Assembly: GCA_001304995.1 (NCBI GenBank)
Contig: BBZU01000012.1
Location: 1 to 64,000, forward strand
Source: Clostridia bacterium UC5.1-1D10
Lineage (GTDB): Bacteria; Bacillota; Clostridia; Lachnospirales; Anaerotignaceae
DNA length: 64,000 bases
Reading direction: 5' to 3'
Shown here: one piece after another, positions 47,267-56,859 of the stretch
Numbering within the stretch: the first letter of the stretch is position 1
Layout of the letters: every line of letters begins with the position of its first letter
The notes under the pieces: model-generated
What the model was told of the DNA's origin: nothing
What the model saw: only the letters and a program-made list of their open reading frames with translations
Databases searched by the model: none
Position numbers and translations under genes: made by a program

Positions 47267-48567
47267 ATGAAAACGAAAAATTATTTGATGTCAATTGTAT
47301 GTGTCTACATGTGCTATTTGACACATGGGATTCAGGCCATTATTCTGAGCCAGAATAATATCAACTTTGCAACACAATGGGGTTTTGATATGTCTACACC
47401 AGACAGTGCGGCTTATGCGGCAGGTCTGGCAGCAGTAAGTACAGCTGTTGCATGGGTAGGCTTTGGTAAGTTTGTCAGTGTATGGATCGGCGGTGAAATT
47501 TCTGACCGTGTGGGACGTAAAAAACTGATGATCGGCGGCGCATTTTTATATATCCTGTGCTTCATCGGATTTTTGATGACAAAGAGCGCAATGGTTGCTT
47601 CTATCTGCGGTTTCCTGTCAGGTGTGGCAACATCCGGTTTCTGGGACGCAGCTGGTTATCCTGCAGTACAGGAAGCATATCCTAAGGCTCCCGGCTCTGC
47701 ATTGATTGGGATCAAGTTCTTTGTATCCCTGTCTGGTATGATTTATCCTCTGTTCGCAGTACAGATGGCAGCAGGCGGCAACTGGAAAATGAATATCATG
47801 CTGCCTCTGGTAATGTCTGTGATCTGTCTGGTATTGGCAGCTATCGTGCCTTTTGCTTATGACGACAAGAAAAAAGCAGCAAGCGGCGAAGATGGCAGTC
47901 ACAAACAGAATGCTGCACAGGCAGAAATCGAAGCTGCAAAAGCAGCAATGCTTGTAAAACCCAGCAAATTTGTTGTATTCCTGGTTATGTTCTATGCTTT
48001 CCTGTGCATGTCCATCATGTATGGCGCACAGCAGTACACAAAAGCTTTCGGTATGGCAGTTTGCGGTCTGACAGAATTGCAGGCAGCAGGTATGACTTCC
48101 GTTTATACCATTGGTTCCCTTTGTGCCGTTGTATTCTGGGCGTTTATGATGGCAAAACTGAAATGGAATCCTTTGAAAGTTGTTTTGATTGACTCTATTT
48201 TCACAGCAGTAGCACTGTTGGGTGTACTGTTCATCCAGCAGGTAATCATCATTATATTGCAATTGCAATGCTTGGTTTCTTCGCAGCCGGCGGTGCATTG
48301 CAGACAGGTCTGGCAGTTGTTCAGATGTTTAATCCTGGCCCCAAAGGCAGAAATACAGGTATTTACTACACCTTTATGGGCGCAGCAAGTTATCTGATCC
48401 CTGTTGTGGCAGCACAGCTGACAAAAATGTCCGGGGAAGAAAATGCCATTTATACCTTAATGATTATGTTGCTTGTTTTCGCAGTTTTAGCTATACTAAG
48501 TTCACTGTACCTGGTAAAACAGCACACAAATATCTTCGGTAAGAGCGCATTGGCAAAACAACAGTAA
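47267..48567 (+). pseudogene. Major facilitator superfamily transporter, frameshifted
   Basis: The protein has twelve TM segments and the MFS signature GGEISDRVGRKKLMIGG between TM2 and TM3. A cytoplasmic central loop (KKKAASGEDGSHKQNAAQAE) splits the two halves. At 48238-48243 one G is missing; CAGCAGGGTAAT would continue VLFIQQGNHHYIAIAMLGFF to the stop at 48567, about 433 residues. GGGGAGG lies 5 nt before ATG 47267. Its place after the shikimate dehydrogenase gene suggests uptake of a hydroaromatic acid, like ShiA-type permeases, but the family alone does not prove the substrate. A 15-bp hairpin follows. Confidence 0.8.
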
Positions 48568-48585
48568 GAAAAAATAAATGAATAA

Positions 48586-48619
48586 GCAAAGAAGCTTTGC
48601 AGCAGCAAAGTTTCTTTGC
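48586..48619 (+). terminator. Hairpin after the MFS gene
   Basis: GCAAAGAAGCTTTGC pairs with GCAAAGTTTCTTTGC (one G-U) around AGCA. There is no T-run, so partial read-through into the permease gene is plausible. Confidence 0.55.
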
Positions 48620-48659
48620 ATATATTCATGTCATTATCAAATAAGGAGGTCGTACGGTT

Positions 48660-50096
48660 TTGAGTGCAAGAAATTTAACAAACAAAAAGGAACTGCCATA
48701 TATTCCGCTGGGCCCATTCCAGTGGAGGATTCCTGGCATACATTATCGCATAGAAAAAGTAGAGTTTTTTCAAGGTATTATTTTAGGAGCAACTGCATTA
48801 AGTTCCATTCCCTATATGACAGACTGTTTGGGATTGCCTTATGAATTGGCATGGAGCTGCGTTATCATCGAAGTATTTCTTTATATGCTCCATGGTTGGC
48901 TGGGTGACCCTGTTGTTCCTGGCTGGATTACACCAACACTGCCTTTTACACTGGTTTTCCTGGAAGGTTTTGAACAGGGGCCTGAACGGATACAGGCATT
49001 GATCGCAGTACAGCTTTTGGTGGCATTCCTCTTTGTATTTATGGGGATCACAAAGTTGGCAGACAGATTTGTCCGTCTGGTTCCGGCTTCTGTAAAAGGT
49101 GGCATTTTGCTGGCTGCACCCATTACGGTTATCCAAGGTCAGTTGGCTGAAGGCAGTCAGCTGATGATTGCGCCAGTGGCAACATTGGTTGGTACATTTT
49201 TGCTGGCATTCTTGAGCTTTTCTCCTTTCTGCGAGAAAAAGAGAAAGACCATCAAGATTTTAGATGTTATGGCAAAGTACGGGAATTTGTTCCCTTATCT
49301 GCTGGCAATGCTCATTGGTATTTTGTTAAAAGAATTGTCTTATCCTGAACTGGAACTGGGTACAATCATTCGAATTCCAGATTTTGGAGAAATTTTTAAC
49401 ACAGTCAGCATTTTCGCAGTAGGGGTTCCGTCATTATCCGTATTTTTGAAAGCGGTACCCTTGGCATTGATCTGCTATGTATTGGCATTTGGCGACTTTG
49501 TTACTTCTGAAACACTGGTAAAAGAAGCCCAGGAAAGCAGAAATGATGAGCACATTGACTTCAATTCCAGCCGTTCCAACTTGATCAGTGGTCTGCGTAA
49601 CTTTATTCTGGGTATTTTTGCGCCTTTCCCGCCTCTGGCAGGGCCTTTGTGGGTAGGCATGACCGTTTCTGTTGCCATGCGTTATCGCGAAGGGGAAAAA
49701 GCTATGAAATCCCTCATCGGCGGTATGAGCTCATTCCGTATGGCTACATTCTTGAGTGTTATTTTGATTCCTATCGTATCCTTTATGAAACCTATTATGG
49801 GGGTAGGTTCCGCTATTACATTGCTGTTCCAGGCATATGTTTGTGCAAGAATCGGTATGGAATACTGCAAATCCAATACAGATAAGAGTATCGCAGGGGT
49901 TATGGCAGCCGTTCTGGCTTTCAAAGGCTCCGGTTGGGCGCTGCTGGTTGGTATCTTGATGAACCTTGCTCTGTCCAATATGGACTTCCAGAAGAAAAAA
50001 CTGGGTGTTCCCACAACGGAAGAATTAGAGGCAATCGATCAGGAAAGGGATGAAAAAATCAAGGAATTGACATGCCAAAAATCATTTGAATTATAA
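48660..50096 (+). CDS. Putative multi-TM permease (nucleobase/NCS2-like fold suspected)
   Basis: The 478-residue protein has 11-13 hydrophobic segments and no signal peptide. VPASVKGGILLAAPITVIQG and PPLAGPLWVGMTVSVAMRY recall the conserved segments of nucleobase:cation symporter-2/SulP-type permeases, but the match is not strong enough to name a substrate. The start is TTG 48660 after AAGGAGG (about 12 nt away); no ATG is available in frame nearby. It lies between two flavoenzyme operons, so it may move a hydroaromatic or related acid. It ends in a charged cytoplasmic tail. Confidence 0.65.
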   Translation: MSARNLTNKKELPYIPLGPFQWRIPGIHYRIEKVEFFQGIILGATALSSIPYMTDCLGLPYELAWSCVIIEVFLYMLHGWLGDPVVPGWITPTLPFTLVFLEGFEQGPERIQALIAVQLLVAFLFVFMGITKLADRFVRLVPASVKGGILLAAPITVIQGQLAEGSQLMIAPVATLVGTFLLAFLSFSPFCEKKRKTIKILDVMAKYGNLFPYLLAMLIGILLKELSYPELELGTIIRIPDFGEIFNTVSIFAVGVPSLSVFLKAVPLALICYVLAFGDFVTSETLVKEAQESRNDEHIDFNSSRSNLISGLRNFILGIFAPFPPLAGPLWVGMTVSVAMRYREGEKAMKSLIGGMSSFRMATFLSVILIPIVSFMKPIMGVGSAITLLFQAYVCARIGMEYCKSNTDKSIAGVMAAVLAFKGSGWALLVGILMNLALSNMDFQKKKLGVPTTEELEAIDQERDEKIKELTCQKSFEL

Positions 50097-50117
50097 GAAA
50101 TTTATACCAGAAAAAGG

Positions 50118-50158
50118 AAAAGAGTGAGGAATTGTCACAGATTCTTCACTCTTTATTT
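50118..50158 (+). terminator. Terminator of the permease gene
   Basis: AAAAGAGTGAGGAAT pairs with ATTCTTCACTCTTT and is followed by a T-rich tail. Confidence 0.75.
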
Positions 50159-50320
50159 AATTGGGAAGATTTTGAGAAAAGAAAATACAAATATGTATAC
50201 AATATAGAAAATAACTATCAAAATTGCTGAAATCATTGATTGGATTTATTGAACGATACAAGATAAATTATAAGCAGAGAAAAACGTTAATCACATATCA
50301 AACGAAAGGAGTAAATGAGA

Positions 50321-52321
50321 ATGAAAAATAACTTTCCCAACATCTTCCAGCCTTTTACGCTGAGAACCGCAACGGTACGCAATCGTATCGTTATGATGCC
50401 AATGGGAAGTGACCTTGCAGGTCATAATGGCGAATTGAGCGACGAACACATCAAATATTATGAACTGCGGGCAAAAGGCGGTACAGGTTTGATTCTGGTG
50501 GAAAATATTTGTGTGAAATACCCTGAGGGTTCCAATGGTACCACACAGCTGCGTATTGACAAAGATTGTTACATTCCTCGTCTGTTCAATCTGACAGAAG
50601 CTTGCCATAGACATGGCGCATGCATTGGTATTCAGCTGAACCATGCAGGTGCATCTGCCATGAGCAGCAGAATTGGTATGCAGCCTGTTTCCGCATCCAA
50701 TATTCCTTCTAAAACAGGTGGGGAAGAACCCAGACCGCTGACAAAAGAAGAATTGATCAGCATTGCAAATGACTACGGTACAGCAGCAAAACGTGCTGTA
50801 AACGCAGGTTTCGATCTGGTTGAGATCCATGCAGGTCAATCCTATCTCATCAGCCAGTTCCTTTCTCCACTGATGAATGATCGTACAGATGAATTCGGCG
50901 GTTCCGCAGAAAATCGCGCACGTTTCTGCCGTATGGTCATTGATGAAGTAAGAAAAGCAGTGGGACCTAAGATACCTATTTCTCTGCGTCTGAGTGTAGA
51001 TGAACTGGTAGCTGGTGGCAACACCATGGAAGACTGTCTGGAATATCTGCAATATCTCAACGATGAAGTGGATCTGTTTGATACATCCGCTGCACTGAAT
51101 CAGAGCATCCAGTATCAGATTGATGCAAACTATCTGAAAGATGGCTGGCGTTCTTACATGGCAAAGGCTGTTCGTGAAAAATTCCAGAAACCTACCATTG
51201 CCATGGGCAACATCCGTGATCCTAAAGTAGCTGACGAAATCATCGCAAGAGGCGATGCAGACTTCATCGGTATGGGTCGTGGCCTGATTGCAGATCCGAA
51301 CTGGTGCAACAAAGCACAGTATGGTGATGTGGCTGATATTCGTAAATGTATCTCTTGTAACGTAGGCTGTGTGGGCAACCGTATTGGCGGCAATAAACCC
51401 ATTCGCTGCTCCATCAATCCCGATCTGATTTACGGAGAAGAATACAAGAGAACAAAAGTACAGAAAGAATGCAACGTTGTAGTCGTTGGTGCAGGTACTG
51501 CCGGACTGGAAGCAGCATGTACAGCGGCAGAAGTTGGCTGTAATGTCGTTCTGCTGGAAAAAGAACAGCAGGTAGGTGGCTTGTCCGTTCAGATTTCCAA
51601 GATTCCCGCAAAAACAAGATTGGCAGATTTCCCTACATATCTGAAACATCGCGCAGAAAAACTGGAAAATCTGAAGATCGTGACAGGTGTGGACGCAACA
51701 GTGGAAACTGTGAAAGCATATCAGCCTGATCTGGTAGTAAACGCAACAGGTTCTGTGCCTATGTTGCCTCCCATCGAAGGTCTCCATGAAAATCTCCAGA
51801 AAGACGATGCAAAAGTGTATTGCATCCATGACATGATCGATCACCTGAATGATTATCCTGAAGATCTGACTGGTAAAAAAGTGGCCGTTATCGGCGGTGG
51901 CGCTGTTGGTCTGGACGTTGTGGAATTCTTCGCACCTCGCGGCGCAGAAGTGACCATCGTAGAAATGATGGGTGCCATCGGCAATGGTCTGGACGCATCT
52001 TCCACATCCAGCATGAATGAATGCATGGAAAAATACCATGTTCGCAAAATGGTAAATACAGCACTGACAAAAGTCAATGCAGATTCCTTTGAAGTGAAAT
52101 ATGATGGCAAAGAAGAAACACTGCCTTTCGACTATGGCTTTGTATGTCTGGGTATGAAAGCTTATGCGCCCATTTGGGAAGAAATGCAGAAAGCTTTTAC
52201 AGGTGAAGATGTAGAAGTGCTGAACATTGGCGATTCTGTTCGTGCACGAAGAATCATCGATGGTGTAGACGCTGGTCGTCATCTGGTACTGAATACACTG
52301 GACAGACTTGGTTTCAGATAA
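50321..52321 (+). CDS. 2-enoate-reductase-type FMN/FAD/4Fe-4S oxidoreductase (copy 2)
   Basis: A 666-residue relative of the protein at 44398 with the same layout: TIM barrel (GIQLNHAGASAM, LVEIHAGQSYLISQF), 4Fe-4S cysteines C343, C346, C350 and C363, FAD site VVGAGTAGLEAAC, and NAD site VIGGGAVGLDVVEFF. The two copies are well diverged, so they probably reduce different substrates. ATG 50321 is preferred over ATG 50315, which lies only 3 nt from AAAGGAG. Its own promoter region and a T-tailed terminator make it a single-gene unit, next to a convergent LysR gene that may regulate it. Confidence 0.85.
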   Translation: MKNNFPNIFQPFTLRTATVRNRIVMMPMGSDLAGHNGELSDEHIKYYELRAKGGTGLILVENICVKYPEGSNGTTQLRIDKDCYIPRLFNLTEACHRHGACIGIQLNHAGASAMSSRIGMQPVSASNIPSKTGGEEPRPLTKEELISIANDYGTAAKRAVNAGFDLVEIHAGQSYLISQFLSPLMNDRTDEFGGSAENRARFCRMVIDEVRKAVGPKIPISLRLSVDELVAGGNTMEDCLEYLQYLNDEVDLFDTSAALNQSIQYQIDANYLKDGWRSYMAKAVREKFQKPTIAMGNIRDPKVADEIIARGDADFIGMGRGLIADPNWCNKAQYGDVADIRKCISCNVGCVGNRIGGNKPIRCSINPDLIYGEEYKRTKVQKECNVVVVGAGTAGLEAACTAAEVGCNVVLLEKEQQVGGLSVQISKIPAKTRLADFPTYLKHRAEKLENLKIVTGVDATVETVKAYQPDLVVNATGSVPMLPPIEGLHENLQKDDAKVYCIHDMIDHLNDYPEDLTGKKVAVIGGGAVGLDVVEFFAPRGAEVTIVEMMGAIGNGLDASSTSSMNECMEKYHVRKMVNTALTKVNADSFEVKYDGKEETLPFDYGFVCLGMKAYAPIWEEMQKAFTGEDVEVLNIGDSVRARRIIDGVDAGRHLVLNTLDRLGFR

Positions 52322-52672
52322 AATATCACAAAAGTACAAAAGATAAAAAGATATCACAGAGATATGTGATTCCATAAAAACAATTTTTCGTCAAAAAATG
52401 TTTGTCAGGATTTCCATTTAATATTCCATTAAAATATTCCATAAAAAACAGGTGCAGCATACAGAATATGTAAGCTGCACCTGTTTTGTTTTTTTAGAAT
52501 GATAAACAGTATTTATAATATGCTGTAAAGTTTTTTAATGACCGTGTAAAAGGAAATGCATCAAGCCATTTGCAATGATACATGTGATTTTCCATCATCA
52601 AAAAAAGCATATTTCCATAGATTCTATTTCTGAATTGATAAATTTCTTTATATGTAATACACAATCCAGAAT
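52322..52672. other. Convergent intergenic region with a terminator
   Basis: It contains a weak ATATCACA/TATGTGAT hairpin near 52350 and the strong terminator at 52445-52496. No coding frame. Confidence 0.6.
52445..52496 (+). terminator. Terminator of the copy 2 flavoenzyme gene
   Basis: AAAACAGGTGCAGC pairs with GCTGCACCTGTTTT around a 15-nt loop, followed by GTTTTTTT. Confidence 0.85.
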
Positions 52673-53554
52673 TTATTTGGGATAATTCTTGGAAACAAAT
52701 TCACGAAATTCCTGCACAACAGGGGAGAGATATTTGTTTTTCAGCGTAGCCATATGGAAATTTCTTTCCCATGCAGGAGAGGAAATCTGAATAATCTTTA
52801 CATTCAGCCGCAGAAGCTGCTCCATATAGGGTACAACAGCAATGCCAAATCCTTTGGATACCAGACCGGCAACAACTTCGTCTTCCTCGATTTCATAGGC
52901 AACGGTAGGCTTTCCGTCGATTTTTTCAAAGAGTTTGTCAATGATGGAACGAAGTCCAGAACCTTTGGAAAAATAAACCTGCGGATAGGGCAGTGTTTCT
53001 GAAAGGTCAATGCTGTGATGATTTGCCAGAGGGTGATTTCTGGGAACAATCAGCACTAAATCCTGTTTTTCCACGGGTGTAAAATCAATATCTACTTCCT
53101 GATCGATCTTGGTACAGAATACAACGTCGTACTTGTCCTGTTTCAAGCCATCCAGCAGAGAACTGGTGATTCCAGAGAAAAATTCGAATTGGATAGATTT
53201 ATCCGGCTTTGTTTCCAAAAAAGATGCGGCAACTTCCGGTACGAAAGAAGTGCCCAATGTACGCAAAAATCCAAGTTTGATGATGCCTTCACCCTTGGAC
53301 GCCTTCTGCATGACAGATACGCCGTCATCCAGTATGGAAAGAGATCTCTGCACGTAATCCAGAAACTGACGTCCTTCCTTTGTCAAAACGGATGAACGTG
53401 ACTGACGGTCAAAAAGGGATACCCCAAGTTCTGACTCCAATTGGGAAATAGCATGACTTAAGCTAGGCTGGGTAATACAAAGTTTTTCTGATGCTTTCCG
53501 AAAATGCTGCATCTCAGCCAATACCATAAAATACCGTAAATGATATAAATTCAT
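52673..53554 (-). CDS. LysR-family transcriptional regulator
   Basis: The 293-residue protein has the LysR helix-turn-helix at the N-terminus (HFRKASEKLCITQPSLSHAI, then LESELGVSLFDR) and a periplasmic-binding-like effector domain with YDVVFCTKID. ATG 53554 is chosen because AAAGGTGA lies 5 nt upstream; the in-frame GTG at 53563 is within that site. It is transcribed away from the chorismate mutase-shikimate kinase operon and towards the copy 2 flavoenzyme. Control of the divergent operon by an aromatic or hydroaromatic co-inducer is the usual arrangement and my inference. Confidence 0.9.
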   Translation of the reverse strand: MNLYHLRYFMVLAEMQHFRKASEKLCITQPSLSHAISQLESELGVSLFDRQSRSSVLTKEGRQFLDYVQRSLSILDDGVSVMQKASKGEGIIKLGFLRTLGTSFVPEVAASFLETKPDKSIQFEFFSGITSSLLDGLKQDKYDVVFCTKIDQEVDIDFTPVEKQDLVLIVPRNHPLANHHSIDLSETLPYPQVYFSKGSGLRSIIDKLFEKIDGKPTVAYEIEEDEVVAGLVSKGFGIAVVPYMEQLLRLNVKIIQISSPAWERNFHMATLKNKYLSPVVQEFREFVSKNYPK

Positions 53555-53744
53555 GTCGCTCACCTTTCTGTTTCAAATCCGTTTTGTTTTCTAAACTCAG
53601 TATACTATATTAGATAAATATTGTCTATTAAAACACAAAACAATCAATTAGAATTTATCAGAAAATTGTCGTACACTTAGGTTGTGAAAAGACAAACCCA
53701 GTCTTGCAAAACATGATTTGAAAACCTTCGAAGGGAGGAATCGA

Positions 53745-54544
53745 ATGGAACAGGAAAAAGACAGATTGGAACAATTGCGTGAAACAATCGCGCAATGTGA
53801 TGCAGCCATTACAGATGCTTTAAAAACACGAATGGAATGCATCAAAGAAATTACTGCATACAAAAGAGAATATGGTATTCCGGTATTGCAGCCGGAACAG
53901 GAGAAGAAGCAGCTGGATGCAATCAAGCGCAGCACGAAGGATTCTGTATTTCGTCATGAAATTTTACATATTTTCGAAGGGATCATCGAAAACAGCAAAC
54001 GGATACAGGCAAAAGAACTTTTCGACAAAAATATTTTGCTGATTGGTTTTATGGGTGCCGGGAAGACAACGGTTTCCGCTTGTCTGGGAAATCTGCTTGC
54101 GATGGAAGTCATGGAGATGGATGCTCATATTCAGAAAAAAGAAGGCATGTCCATCAAAGATATTTTTGCGGTGCATGGTGAGGAATATTTCCGAAACTGT
54201 GAAAGCAATACGCTGATTTCTCTGCAGGAAAAGAGACATATGGTAGTTTCCTGCGGCGGTGGTGTGCCTCTGAGAGAAAAAATGTGGCTTTGATGAAAAA
54301 GAGCGGCTATGTGGTGTGGCTGACAGCAACACCGGAAGCAATTTTTGACAGAGTCAAAGACAGTACAGAACGCCCACTGCTCAATGGAAATATGCGTGTG
54401 GACTTTATTCGCGATCTGATGGAAAGTCGCAGAGAAAAATATGAAGCGGCTGCGGATATCTGCATCGACACAACAGAGAAAGACATTGTGGAAATTTGTG
54501 AAGAACTGCTGCAAAAGCTTTCTTCACTACAAAATACAAAATAA
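53745..54544 (+). pseudogene. Bifunctional chorismate mutase-shikimate kinase, frameshifted
   Basis: Residues 1-90 are an AroQ-type chorismate mutase helix bundle (LEQLRETIAQCDAAITDALK, RMECIKEITAYKREYGIPV). From about residue 95 comes a shikimate kinase with P-loop GFMGAGKTTV (101-110), the shikimate-binding SCGGGVPLRE, and the lid segment ERPLLNG. The A run near 54277-54282 lacks one base; adding it gives REKNVALMKKSGY and continues to TAA at 54542, 266 residues. GGGAGG lies 6 nt before ATG 53745. It starts an operon with the TIM-barrel, ABM and dehydrogenase genes. A biosynthetic kinase inside a catabolic cluster is odd and could salvage imported shikimate. Confidence 0.85.
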
Positions 54545-54585
54545 GCTATCAAAGAAATGCAATATTTTAAGGAGGAACATGAATT

Positions 54586-55434
54586 ATGTCTAAAAAATTC
54601 CCTATCACAGTAAGCTCTTGGACACTGGGCGATCAGTGCACATTCGAAGAAAGAGTAAAAGCTGCAAAAGAAGCTGGCTTCGAAGGCATTGGTCTGCGTG
54701 CTGAAACTTATGTAGATGCACTGAACGAAGGTCTGTTCGATGAAGACATTCTGAACATTCTGGCAAAATACGATATGAAAGTAACAGAAGTAGAATACAT
54801 CGTACAGTGGGCTGATGATGTTCGTTCTTACGAACAGAAATACAAAGAACAGATGTGCTTCCATATGTGCGCACTGTTTGGCGTAAATCACATCAACTGT
54901 GGTCTGATGGAAAACTACTCCGTAGAACATACAGCACAGAAGCTGAAAGAACTGTGCCACAGAGCTGGTAAATACACAATCGGCGTAGAACCCATGCCTT
55001 ACAGCGGTCTGCCCGATATCAAAAAAGCTTGGGCAGTTGTAAAAGGCAGCGGCTGCGACAATGCAAAACTGATCCTGGATACATGGCACTGGGTAAGAGC
55101 AAACCAGCCTATCGATCTGGCTCTGTTGGAAGATATCCCTGCTGACAAAATCGTTGCTGTTCAGATCAACGACGTACATGACAGAGCTTACGCAAAATCC
55201 ATTCTGCGTGACGAATCCATGCATGACAGACTGGCTCCCGGCACAGGCTATGGCGATACAGCTGCATTCTGCCGTATGCTGAGAGAAAAAGGCGTAGAAC
55301 CCAAAGCAATGGGCGTTGAAGTTATCAGCGATGCAATCCTGGCAAAGGGTGTAGCAGAAGCTGCAAAATATAACTTCGACAACACAGTAAAAGTTCTGGC
55401 TGAAGCATGGCCTGAAGCAATGCCCGAAAAATAA
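54586..55434 (+). CDS. Sugar-phosphate-isomerase-like TIM barrel, possible 3-dehydroshikimate dehydratase
   Basis: The 282-residue protein is a xylose-isomerase-like TIM barrel. Likely metal ligands are visible in order: IGVEPMP (Glu), LILDTWHW (Asp), AVQINDVHD (Gln/Asp) and MGVEVIS (Glu). The LILDTWH...DKIVAVQI...GTGYGD pattern resembles QuiC/AsbF-type dehydroshikimate dehydratases, which convert 3-dehydroshikimate to protocatechuate. Neighbouring shikimate dehydrogenase and shikimate kinase genes support the substrate. An epimerase or isomerase acting on another polyol cannot be excluded. GGAGG lies upstream of ATG. Codon use and length are normal and the gene is intact. Confidence 0.65.
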   Translation: MSKKFPITVSSWTLGDQCTFEERVKAAKEAGFEGIGLRAETYVDALNEGLFDEDILNILAKYDMKVTEVEYIVQWADDVRSYEQKYKEQMCFHMCALFGVNHINCGLMENYSVEHTAQKLKELCHRAGKYTIGVEPMPYSGLPDIKKAWAVVKGSGCDNAKLILDTWHWVRANQPIDLALLEDIPADKIVAVQINDVHDRAYAKSILRDESMHDRLAPGTGYGDTAAFCRMLREKGVEPKAMGVEVISDAILAKGVAEAAKYNFDNTVKVLAEAWPEAMPEK

Positions 55435-55449
55435 TAGGAGGTGCGCTTC

Positions 55450-55737
55450 ATGATTTTACTGATCGCGAAAAACACCGTTCAGGAAGGGAAACAGCAGGAA
55501 TTTGTAGAGCTGGCAAAGAAAATGATTGAAAATACCAGACAGGAAGAAGGCTGTATCTATTACGATCTGGTGGCGGATCAAAATGATGAACAGGTATATT
55601 TCTTTATTGAAAAATACAAAGACGAACAGGCGGTGGAATATCACCGCAGCACAGATTATTTCCAGACAATTGTGCCGCAGCTGGGTGCACTGAGAGTGAA
55701 ACCCTCTGAATTAAGCACATGCACAGTGGTGGAATAA
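55450..55737 (+). CDS. ABM-fold (quinol monooxygenase/YgiN-like) protein
   Basis: The 95-residue protein has the dimeric ferredoxin-like ABM fold: LLIAKNTVQEGKQQEFVELA, RQEEGCIYYDLVAD, YFFIEKYKDEQAVEYHRST. Relatives are cofactor-free quinol or anthrone monooxygenases, or metabolite-binding proteins. In an anaerobe an oxygenase role is doubtful; an isomerase or aromatic-product-handling role beside the TIM-barrel gene seems likelier. GGAGG lies 8 nt before ATG 55450. The in-frame GTG at 55441 is part of the RBS. It is the third gene of the operon. Confidence 0.8.
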   Translation: MILLIAKNTVQEGKQQEFVELAKKMIENTRQEEGCIYYDLVADQNDEQVYFFIEKYKDEQAVEYHRSTDYFQTIVPQLGALRVKPSELSTCTVVE

Positions 55738-55773
55738 TCGATATATGTGATAAATGTAAGGAGGTTACATGAC

Positions 55774-56646
55774 ATGGAAAGAAGAATTAGCGGCAGAACA
55801 GGCATGTTTTGTTTGATTGGTACACCAGTAGGACATTCTGGTTCTCCAGCAATGTATAATTATAGCTTCCAGAAAACAGGTCTGGACAACGCATATCTGG
55901 CTTACGATATTCCTCTGGAAAAAACAGAAGAAGCTGTACAGGCTCTGCGTGTTTTGGGCTGCAAAGGCTTTAACGTAACAATGCCCTGCAAAACAAAAGT
56001 AGCTGAACTGGTTGACGAACTGTCTGATGCAGCAAAACTGATCGGTGCATGCAACACAGTTGTTGTCAAAGACGGCAAACTTTATGGTAACAACACAGAC
56101 GGTATGGGCTTTGTTAGAAACCTGAAAGAAAATGGTGTAGACGTCAAAGGCAAAAAAATGACCATTATGGGTGCTGGTGGCGCTGCAACCGCAGTTCAGG
56201 TACAGTCTGCTCTGGATGGTGCAGCAAAAATCTCCATCTTTAACAGAGTTGACGAATTCTATGCAAATGCAGAACACACAAAAGCAAAAATCAAAGAAAT
56301 GCTGCCGGAATGCGATGTAAACGTATATCCTCTGGAAGATACAGAAAAACTGTATGCTGAAATCAAAGACAGCGATATTCTGGTAAACGCAACAAAAGTA
56401 GGTATGAAACCTCTGGATGGTCAGTCTCTCATTGAAGATACTTCCGTATTCCGTCCTGATCTGGTTGTAGCAGATGTTGTTTACAATCCAAAGGAAACAA
56501 AATTCGTGCAGGATGCAAAAACAGCTGGCTGTAAAGTTGCTGTTGGCGGTATCGGTATGCTGCTGTGGCAGGGCGCTGCTGCATTCAAACTGTTCACTGG
56601 CGAAGATATGCCCACAGATGAAGTTTACGAACTTTTCTTTAAATAA
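55774..56646 (+). CDS. Shikimate/quinate dehydrogenase family protein (copy 2)
   Basis: The 290-residue protein is an AroE/YdiB-type enzyme. It opens with the substrate motif IGTPVGHSGSPAMYN; K73 is in FNVTMPCK, D109 is in NNTDGMGF and the NAD(P) loop is MGAGGAATAVQ. This copy keeps the canonical NNTDG, unlike copy 1 at 46397, and so is the better candidate for a true shikimate or quinate dehydrogenase. AAGGAGG lies 9 nt before ATG 55774, and the first residues align with copy 1. It is the last gene of the operon starting at 53745. It would make 3-dehydroshikimate for the TIM-barrel enzyme, if that assignment holds. Confidence 0.85.
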   Translation: MERRISGRTGMFCLIGTPVGHSGSPAMYNYSFQKTGLDNAYLAYDIPLEKTEEAVQALRVLGCKGFNVTMPCKTKVAELVDELSDAAKLIGACNTVVVKDGKLYGNNTDGMGFVRNLKENGVDVKGKKMTIMGAGGAATAVQVQSALDGAAKISIFNRVDEFYANAEHTKAKIKEMLPECDVNVYPLEDTEKLYAEIKDSDILVNATKVGMKPLDGQSLIEDTSVFRPDLVVADVVYNPKETKFVQDAKTAGCKVAVGGIGMLLWQGAAAFKLFTGEDMPTDEVYELFFK

Positions 56647-56823
56647 TGTAGCATTTGTTTCAACAAACTCATAAATCGGCAATTTATGATAGAACGTGTA
56701 AACAAAAATATCACTCTCAGCTGAAAGGCTGGCGCAAACAATTTGAACGTTATTGATTGTGACTTAAAAAACTCCTAATCCCTAATTATAAATGAAATGT
56801 AAGGCTATTTGATGAAAATGGCG

Positions 56824-56859
56824 AAAAGGCAGTGAGGTGCGTACTCACTGCCTTTTTTT
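56824..56859 (+). terminator. Terminator of the shikimate-pathway operon
   Basis: AAAAGGCAGTGAG and CTCACTGCCTTTT form a 13-bp stem, followed by further T residues. Confidence 0.85.

Noticed and set aside
50291-52375. Minus-strand 694-codon open frame spanning the copy 2 flavoenzyme
   Set aside because: It is longer than the real gene, but its product is Cys/Phe/His-rich without motifs, and the opposite strand encodes a complete enzyme.
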